Positions 56,237 to 64,000 of a stretch of DNA of 64,000 bases are shown in pieces. The stretch is from Chloranthus sessilifolius (taxonomy: Eukaryota; Streptophyta; Magnoliopsida; Chloranthales; Chloranthaceae): NCBI GenBank assembly GCA_021018995.1, contig CM037598.1, positions 45,438,685 to 45,502,684 of the forward strand, in the 5' to 3' direction. Positions within the stretch are counted from its first letter, which is position 1; each line of letters opens with the position of its first letter. The position numbers and the translations under genes were made by a program. Below the pieces are notes generated by a model. That model did not search any database and was not told where the DNA came from. It saw only the letters and a program-made list of their open reading frames with translations.

Positions 56237-57366
56237 CGTTGAGTAGTGAAAAATACCATTTTTCACCTCCTAACCTGACCTTTGATAGACCTTTGAGTTG
56301 ACTAATAATTTATTTTCAGTGTATTTTATAGATAAGTAATAAATTACAGTCTTAGTGCAGACATCCATCTAAAAATACCAAAAAAGAGATTTGTTGCCTC
56401 ATCATGGAATTATGCAGTCCAAAAAGCCAGCTAATCAAACAGTTCACAGAGCCTCAGAGCTCCATGGCAATGACATGTGTCCACATGGGCACACATGGGA
56501 GAAAGACCAGCTGCATTCAATGAAGGTTGAACCCCTCAAGAGCTACTGTGTGCTGACAGATGAAGGACAACACCTCAAGGAGGTGTACTAGTTGTGGAAG
56601 CAAAGGATAGGACCCGTCGAGAGGTCACTCCAAGCTGTCGAAAGGTTGGGGTGTTCAAATATCAAGCTATCGAGAGGTCCTCACAACCTGTCGAGGAGTA
56701 AAAGGTGAAGGAAGGAACCTGTCAAAAGGTTCTAGAGATGTATTCCAAGCTGTCAGGAGGTACTGAGGTGGAAATGTGAAGATCTCGAGAGGTTGGACTT
56801 GCAGCAGAAGAACCTATCGAGGACTTACCTGAAGTTGCATTCAATTGCGCAAGGTTGAATCAACCTATCGAACAGCGGAGAAGGACCTATCGAGCACTCA
56901 ACTGGAGTTGTATAAGAAATCGACAGGTTGGATTATAACCAGTCGAGGGGTTGGCTAGAGCTAAGATAGCAGGTAGATTTTACTGTCAATCCTGTCAACT
57001 AGTTCAACTGAACCTGTCGAGAGGTCAAGCAACCTATCGATAGCCTACTTCAAGCTGTCGATCTAAACACCAAGTGAACTCAGAACCTATTGAGCGGTTC
57101 CCTGAACCTCTCGACACTCAAATTGGGAACTTCTCAGTTCCAACCAAAACTACTGCCCAACTCTAGAACTCTGTGCACACAATCCAAGGCACTTTAACAA
57201 CCCATGGGGGGTATTTTTGGAACATAAATGCGCACAAATGGGAACCTCCTATCCACCTACATATATTTGTCCAGTTTAGACCAATTGGAGGAGAGTTTCT
57301 TGAAGAAAAATCAACATCATCAGCAGCTCAGAAAAATAGAATTATTCTCATGAGCTCTAATGGCTG
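56237..57366 (+). repeat. 3' LTR of V, truncated
   Basis: Matches 35283 to about 36430 (U3 only); the TATA region, leader and U5 are missing. It carries the AACCTGTCGAGAGGTT cluster again (56610-57115). Homology stops at about 57366 (GAGCTCTAATGGCTG). Confidence 0.9.
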
Positions 57367-57397
57367 TAGAAGCCTATAGCACTGGCATTACATAGTG
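57367..57397. other. Scrambled junction with a 21-bp filler
   Basis: Between V and U lies TAGCACTGGCATTACATAGTG (57377-57397), identical to a U5 segment of plus-oriented W (about 48916 and 53401) and in inverse orientation to the flanking U LTR. This looks like filler DNA from end-joining or template switching. Confidence 0.6.
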
Positions 57398-58342
57398 TGC
57401 GCTTCAAAATCCACACCTCGAGAAGTGTGCACTAGCCTTGGGAAATTCCCAAAAGATCCCTGAGTTAAACTAAGAAGTGAAGAGCTAACGCTTGGCCAGC
57501 TATTGTTTTAGTTTACTCTGGCTGATTGGAATGGATCATTCACGCAATAAACCTTTAGTGAATCACGCAATTGCTTTGCATCGCATTGCTATCGCGGAGA
57601 TGATCTAGAGAGCCAGGGTGTTTAGCATAGTAGATCTTCAGGAGCTCTCTCTCGCTAAGTACTCACGAAGGTGAGATCCTGTGCTCGCATAGTAACTTGT
57701 AAGGCTCCAGAGTGCACGAGATCTGTGCGAGGGGAATTCTTAGCGTCTCTCTCTTCCAGAGCCACGCAAGAACTCCACAAGGTGACTTTTTGTTCTCTAT
57801 GCATATGGACTCGATGGGTTCTTCGTGTGGTTGTTTTGAGACTTGATCTCTGCGAGAGCTTCGCGACCACAAATTCTGAAGGTTTTACATCACGAGATCT
57901 TTGCGATGTCTTTACAGCTCTCCTCTTGACTGTGCGACCTATCGGCGTAAGAGCTTCTTCCACTACATCTTTAGCTTCCCGAGGAGGCTCCTCAACTCTG
58001 TGAGGTATGTTTCTTGACACTCTACTGCACTACACTTGCTGTTGTTACAACATCCTTCCTTCTCAGCTGACTTCAGTCATCTACTAGACTTTAGGTCAAT
58101 GATGATCAGCAACAGTGAGTTACAATGGTGAGCACTACCAAGGTGTTCCATTAGGTTTTGGCTCAGCTGTCATCTTTGCTTGTATTCTCTCTCTCTTTGG
58201 GCTAAAAAGCTAGGATTTTATATTAAGCTGCATATTTTATTACTAACTGCAAAACATACTTAACAAGTGATTATTAGTGGGCTTCAAGGTCCATCAAAGG
58301 CTAGGTTAAGAGGTAAAAAGTGGTACTTTTAAGTACATAATA
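57398..58342 (-). repeat. 3' LTR of U, U3 part only
   Basis: It matches the U3 of Y (about 31270-32266) and W. The tip reads TATTATG in the element's sense (TG to TA). Inverted repeat 58316-58330, CG-motif cluster about 57540-58000. Its R and U5 are absent. Confidence 0.85.
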
Positions 58343-60288
58343 TACCCCCAAACCTTATCTTTGCTAGTCCCTGAGTAAAAGAAAAATTAAAATAACTACT
58401 CGAAGAATTGAAATGCCACTTTCGTAGGGAGCACGGATACATTTAACATATGTACCAAGCATTTTCAACCCCTAGGTGATCCCTAGTGGAGGAGTGAAGT
58501 CTCCTGAGGGTTTTCAGTGAAGATACCCACAAACTTCTCAATGAAACAGTTAACAAAGGTGCAACATTCTCAGGTTAGCTGTCAAGAAACAGAGCATCAG
58601 TTCACCTTTGATTCAATAAAAATGTGAGGAATTTAGACATGAAAAACACAGACATTTAATCATCATAAACTCTACATGAATGCACAACAGTTCCAATTAG
58701 CTCACAACAAGGGGGATAACACATGTATATCAGCATTGAGCTCATCATGAATTCAAAAATCAGGTTATTGGCCATGCCTAATACATTCAACTTCCGACCC
58801 AATGCTCACCAGGGCATACTCCCACAAGGGACCTTGAGGGTTTCATTTTCTCTCAAGCTCAAGAGCAGTTATAGCCCCCAAATGGATCTGTAAGCATGAG
58901 CATCGATAAAGCATCTAAGTCCTGGCATCATTGGTAGGTCCTCACTATAGATTTGACAACTCCTTGTCTCTTCATGACAACTCAATTAACTTTGGATCCC
59001 AAGGTCTTTAGCTGGGTCATAATGTGGCTTATGAATTGGGTTATAAAGAATGTAAGGTTGAAAAGGGATTCGAAGTTGAGAAATTAGTAAGTGGAGGAGG
59101 TGATTCATGACTTCATCTCTTTGTAGTTCAGTCCCTTTCATTTTCTTTAAAATTTTTCAGACTTGAAGTGGCCAGCTTCTCCTCTTCATTATGATTTTTC
59201 CAATGAACTGTTCCTCTTGACTCCACTCTCTCTCACTCCTCTTCATTATCGTTTTTCTTTCTTTTCTTGTATTTTCCTTTCTGTTTTTATTTTTATTTTT
59301 ATGTTTGTGACGTGTCACCTCTTTCCTCAGCTGTTACACTACTCAACTTTAGGTATCTCTTCTCCATTCACCCAATGTTGACCCTATCTTATCCATCTTT
59401 AGCTCCTTCTCCTTTACTTTACCTTCTGAATTCTCAAAGTGAGGGTAGGTTTGAGTCAGGTCCATAGGTTCAGTGCAAGTACTCAGTTGTATTTTGAAGA
59501 AAATTAGAAATTAAGGCTCAACAGGTGTGTACACAAGGGCAGTTGATTAGGATTTGGTCTATTTAAGCTCAAACTGTCCAAGAGAAGGCCTTGATCCTTT
59601 CCTAGGTTTCATGAGTGCTGTCAGTTGTTTTAACTTGGAGGTGCCTAACTTCTAGTGAGGGCATTGCCTCAGCCAGTCCTTAGAGCTAGAAGAATTGCCT
59701 CAGTCATTCCTCAAAGGAAGGAAAAAAAATAATTTTGTAGGCCCAACTCTCACTGGTTATGGTCTTCCATTGAACTTTTAAGTATGTCCTTACCTTTTTA
59801 TCTCTTTAATGATTCACTCAGTACTGATACAGGTGTGTTTACTTGGTGTTCACATCATGAAAAAGTTAAAATTTAAAAGCTTGTAGTGCTTAAGGGTCTG
59901 CAAAATTTTAAATTTCTCATTTTTCTAATGATCCTTAGGTGAACATGGGTCTATTTCTGTCTTACTCACTTGAATCTGATGCACTTAGGTTAACTATTTC
60001 ATTGGTAGAACCTGCCACACCCCCAAACCTATGAGGAGAAGTGCCCTCACTAATTCAAAGGGCAATGGGTGTGCAATAGTGAACAAATAGAGATACCTAA
60101 AACACTACACGAAAGCAGAGAAAATCAAGAAATGGACACACAACACATTAACAAACACACAAACAGATAAATAAAAATTAAATAGAGTAATAGGTACACA
60201 GAAGTAACAAAAAGAAAGTTCAGTATATTAGAAAATGTATTTACAAGACACTACTCCTAACTCAAAACATGTGCACTATGCTAACCAT
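58343..60288 (-). other. PPT and 3' non-coding region of U
   Basis: PPT in element sense AAGGTTTGGGGGTA (58343-58356). About 1.65 kb homologous to X, V and W, ending at the second G-tract (60015-60029) and the AGTG...CACT hairpin (60040-60051). 60052-60288 is AT-rich; unlike X, there is no small post-aORF ORF. Confidence 0.75.
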
Positions 60289-62552
60289 CTAAGGGTCAGC
60301 TGGTTCATTCTTAATTTTAACCCCTTTTCCTTTGTCTTTCTTCTGCTGTACAGTTGGTGGTGGGGGTACTCTCCCAGTTGCTATAGCTAGTTGCCTCTCA
60401 AGGATTTCCGCCTTTTGTTCAGCCAATTCGGCTCGAGCAATAAGGAGTGCCCTGATCTCCTTGGAGGCAATCAACCTTTTCTCTAATGCATCAGCTCTCA
60501 ACTTTTCTATTACAGCAGCCATTTTTTCTTATTCAACATTCAGCTTCTCTTTTGTAGCCAAACTCTCTTGGGCTTTGTGTAGATGCAACATTTATTTCCA
60601 GCCCTTCCCTGTCCCTGAGTAGCTGTTCAGTATCCCATTTCCGGCGCTAAATTTGTGCTTCATAGGACATTCTAAGAATATTCATTACTTTAATCACATC
60701 CCTTTTGATGTAAGGATGGGACTGCATTGCAAGAAGGAGGGTGGAGTATGGAGGACTGGGAAAAGAAGAGGTAAGAATTAAGGGGAGGTCCTCACTTGAA
60801 GAAGGGCTAGCTAAGAATGAAAGGTCGGTGGGCTGGGGAATGGTGTGTGGAGGCTCAGGGTGGGGCTCTAGATCTGAGTCTATTTGGATTGACTTCAAGG
60901 AGATGGGTATTAGGTCATCCACATTTGTCATAGCATCAGAGGTAGCTACAGCAAGTGGGCTCTCTAGAATAGGTTCATCCTCAGTTTGGGTAATGGCATT
61001 AGTGAAAATGGAAAGGGGTAGAGTAGGTAAAGGTTGGGAGGTAGGGATAGTGGGTGAATGTGATGGTTGGGGTAAAGTGGCCAAGGTGGATTGGATGGCT
61101 TGTAGGCTGGTTTCTATGGAAGTCTAGTTTTGGAGGGTGAAAGTTAGGAAATTAATATATGTTTCTATGGATGATTGAGTTTGGATATTGGTTAACATTT
61201 GTGATTAGAAGGACAGTAGGAGGTATAGGATTTGAGGTAAGAGTTCTGATATGGTATCGGGTGTGGGTTGGATGGGTGAAACTGGCTGGAAGGGAGGTGA
61301 GTCCGGGAGAGGTATGTACTCAAGGTTGATGTCTCCTAGGCTAGTAGACATCATAGTGGAAAATTCCTCTCCTAAAAATGGCTCACTATCATTGGATAAG
61401 GGAATGGATTGGTCTACAGGCTCACTAGGGATAGTTACAAAAGGTGGGGAAGTCTCAATGGACTGTTGGGGGGTGTCAAAAGTATGAGGTTCTGGTGCAT
61501 AGGTTGTGGGTATTAGGTCTGGAATGAAGGTGGTATCAGGGATTGGAATGGTTTGGGAAATGTAGGTGGGATGGGGTGCTATGGGCGCTATGCTTTTTGT
61601 GAGTTTTCTTTTCTTAGTGTACGCAACTTTTACAGGTGGGCTGGTATGGGCTGGGAAAAAGGGTAAGGGTGCAGTAGTGGGTAAGGTGGCCATGGTGGAT
61701 GTGGGCTGGGGTGGCGCAGGTAAGGATATTGGACTTGTGTGGGGCTGTGAGGGCTGGGATGAGGATGGAGGTGGTGGGGCAATGGGTGTAGAGTTTGGTG
61801 GCCTGACTGGCCCAATAGAGGCTGTTGCCTCAGCAGTGGCAGCAGCAGCAACAACCACTTCCTGAATGGTGGGGGCTGCTTCTCTCAATAATTCCTTCCT
61901 CTTCTCCCTCTTTCTCATCATTGTGCCACAAATATCCCATTATTTCTTTCCACTATTTTTGGGGTTCAGGGCCACTGTCTCCTCTTCCCTTTTGAAGGGG
62001 TATTTCCCATCTTTCAGCAGTGCAGTAATCAGCCTGCAGTAAGGAAGGGCTTGCGGTTTCTTGTAAACCTTCACTTTCTCACACAAGTCCTTAATCCCTT
62101 CAAAAACTAACTTGGCTACATCCAAGTAGTGGTTTCTATGAAATGAGAGAAGGGCATCAGCTATGGAGGACCTCCTCACTTGCTCATGACCCGAGCAAAA
62201 CACATTTTTCCTCAGCACCCCATCCATGAATCTGAGGTTGGTTGTAGATCTCTTTTCCTGATTGAGTCCCCTGAAGGCATGATTCCTCCAGTTAGTTCTC
62301 TGGCTATCTTTGTAATGGTGGCAGTCATGGGAGGTCCCAAGGAAAACTTAGGGTCATACCCAGTCGGTATCCCTAGTACCCTTGCAATGTCAGACTGGTT
62401 AAACAACATTTCAAAATTATCAATCAGTACCAGCAGTGTTGGGTTCCCATCATCACCAGTCCTCAATCTCATATTCTGATAAAACAATCTGACTAATCTT
62501 GGGAACACCAGCTGCATTGAGGCTCTCAATAATGGCAGCAGAGTTGCCTTAC
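60289..62552 (-). pseudogene. aORF of U, N-terminus missing
   Basis: The reading starts inside the globular domain (RASMQLVFPRLVRLFYQNM, LLVLIDNFEMLFNQSDIARVLGIP). A frame change at about 62225 leads to VLRKNVFCSGHEQVRRSSIADALLSF and LPYCRLITALLKDGKY. A Pro/Thr/Ser-rich part (61921-60700) with HPYIKRDVIKVM near 60700 follows. The C-terminal segment (60522-60289) is a strong Ala/Glu/Lys/Arg coiled coil, ADALEKRLIASKEIRALL and onward, ending KIKNEPADP. That tail differs from the Lys/Pro plus DSES tail of X and V. Homology to X and V covers the globular and PYI+RDV parts. Confidence 0.82.
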
Positions 62553-64000
62553 TGTTGTCGACTTCAAGTGTGCTTCGCTTATTGGTTGGTGTTGAAAATT
62601 AATTAAAAACCAAAAATAGAATAGAACAGGGAATGAATCAGCACCACCCAGAAATCCTAGACCTGCAAGATACAGGGTCCTTTGTAGCAAGTTTTGATAA
62701 GTAAGACTTTGCCCCATAGGGAAAGGTGATCTAAGGCTCCAAGGGAGCCGTCTCTAGTAGTCCCTCCAGATCTGTCTACAGATCTGGCAGTCCTAAAAGG
62801 AGGGGAGTTTGAGGTCACTTATTCTAAGTATTCTAATAACTAGATTACAGAAAGGATTGAGAGGATGGATGGAGTGTGGAAAATAATTATAAAAAGGTGA
62901 GAAATATATTTTTGAGCCAAGATCAGAGGAGTTCTTACAACTCAGATTTAGATCTGATATTATAGAAATCCTGTCCAGAGGCTACATTATCACCTCTGAG
63001 GAGAAAGGATCCAACCCATCTCTACTGCCATGACTCCACCCTTAAGGCTATAACCTGTCCACTCGAATGGTCACAGACTATCCCATAGGGGAGCCACTAT
63101 CCAGGGATGGGTCCGAACATAACAGATAAATCATTGTAGGCACTATTTCATCCAAGCTACCAGCTCAGGAATCCATAGGAAACCTCAACCTCTAAAGTTC
63201 CATATGTGGGACTAAGGCTGGAAAACCATGATAGCCTGCATACATGGAACCAGCACCTTTGATCCAGCTGTCCATTGCTTAAGAGAGGCTACAATGGTCT
63301 AGTCACCAGCCTACAATCTCTATAACCATATCAGATCCAACATCTGATGGCAGATTTATACAAATATGGGGGAGTCTGCCTCTGTACAATCCCTCACCAA
63401 GCTTCTACAAGCTTAGGTGAAAAGAAGAAGGATCCATCTTGGATCGGTGGATCAGAATCACCCTAAGGCTATAATCTGTCCACTTAAATGGTCATAGACT
63501 ATCTCAGAGGTTATCCTCCTCATGGAGCCCAAAACAAAACAAGATTGTCGCTGCTACCACCATGTTCACCAGGCTACCAGCGCAAGCTCCCATGGGGATT
63601 TCAGATCTAGTAGGTCATGTGGTGGGGCTAAGGCTGGAAGACCATGATAGCCCAGACACACAAGTTACTTGGATCTGAGTGGCCCTTAAAAACAGTCCTC
63701 CATTGCTTTGAAACACAGCCAAGGCAATGAAGGATCACAAGGCAGCAGCCTTGCACAGAGCATCTCACAAATAAACAGCAATCCCACAAAGTATAAATCC
63801 TATTGCAAAACTTCCATTAATCTAACTCAAATACATATACAAGTCATAGCCAGTAATTGTTGGACTATGGAGAGAAGAAAAGAAAAAGAAAAATAAAAAG
63901 AAAAACTACTTACTGCTAAAAAAGAAAGAGAAAAGAAAAGCGATCTGAGATAGGTTCCCAGATACCTAAACCTAAGCTAGGCCTGGGTATATATAACAGT
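62553..64000 (-). repeat. LTR of element T (incomplete at window end)
   Basis: Begins TGTTGTCGACTTC on the plus strand and aligns with the leader half of the X LTRs: AGATCTG inverted repeat 62766-62787, hairpins 63046-63083 and 63467-63504, TATA 63988-63995. It interrupts the U aORF; CTTAC (62548-62552) should be its target copy. Its U3 lies beyond the window. Confidence 0.85.

Larger units (their letters stand above)
35283..57366 (+). mobile_element. Element V: Athila-like retrotransposon, plus strand
   Basis: 5' LTR 35283-37450, PBS 37457-37475, gag-pol 37790-43331, spacer, aORF from 44418, 3' non-coding region, PPT 56224-56236 and a truncated 3' LTR. Element W interrupts the aORF. V's LTR is only distantly related to those of X/Y/Z/W/U/T: it shares the subterminal block and one hairpin but has its own palindrome cluster. 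Without W, V is about 15 kb. No right target duplication is available because the 3' end is lost. Confidence 0.93.
57398..62552 (-). mobile_element. Element U, 3' portion (Athila-like)
   Basis: On the minus strand: the last 2.26 kb of an aORF, 3' non-coding region, PPT 58343-58356 and the U3 part of a 3' LTR (57398-58342). The upstream part is cut by LTR T at 62553; the LTR is cut at the junction with V. Confidence 0.88.

Noticed and set aside
57398-58342. U 3' LTR as the missing remainder of the Z 5' LTR on the far side of V
   Set aside because: It is adjacent to a PPT and 3' non-coding region, so it is a 3' LTR. The Z fragment is a 5' LTR next to a PBS, and the junction is scrambled rather than a clean target duplication.

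Overview
This window looks like nuclear, repeat-rich (heterochromatic) DNA of a flowering plant. I found no host gene. Nearly every base can be assigned to LTR retrotransposons. Most belong to one Ty3/gypsy lineage that I read as Athila-like, for four reasons: a primer-binding site (PBS) complementary to plant tRNA-Asp, a Gag-PR-RT-RNaseH-IN order, a reverse transcriptase with an FMDD catalytic box, and extra ORFs between integrase and the 3' LTR. I use local letters for the elements: Z, Y, X, V, W, U, T.

Layout. 1-2370 and 24463-32266 are one minus-strand element (Y), split inside its integrase by element X (minus, 2371-24462; 5-bp target duplication GGGAT). The 5' LTR of X is itself split by a 4.07-kb solo LTR (19245-23317; duplication GGCAT) that looks like a Tekay/Del chromovirus LTR. 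Y sits inside the gag of an older minus-strand element, Z (32267-35282). Z is cut on its other side by plus-strand element V (35283 to about 57366). V carries a compact non-autonomous element, W (46934-54070; duplication CTAGC), inside its extra ORF. The 3' LTR of V is truncated at a scrambled junction near 57370-57397. After it come the 3' half of minus-strand element U (57398-62552) and the start of an LTR, T (62553 to the window end), which interrupts U's extra ORF.

How the parts work together. In each autonomous element the LTR drives a long leader, then a gag-pol polyprotein. After integrase come a spacer and an additional ORF (aORF, roughly 925-1060 codons). In X a second small ORF of 93 codons follows, then about 1.65 kb of conserved non-coding 3' region ending in the polypurine tract (PPT). 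All gag-pol and aORF copies are broken, mostly by C-to-T type nonsense changes, as expected for silenced, methylated repeats. The X small ORF is intact.

The most interesting signals are non-coding. (1) A 38-nt hairpin occurs one to three times in the LTRs that retain their leader half, and at least five of its base pairs show compensatory changes between families. (2) CG-centred quasi-palindromic motif clusters specific to each family occur both in the LTR U3 and in the spacer before the aORF. This suggests that the downstream ORFs share a regulatory input with the LTR. (3) A second PPT-like tract with a small hairpin lies at the start of the 3' non-coding region. (4) The 93-codon ORF shows only synonymous differences across its most conserved stretch between X and Y.

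Limits. Alignments were made by eye. Family names rest on recalled motifs, not searches. Internal domain borders are approximate where the frame is broken.
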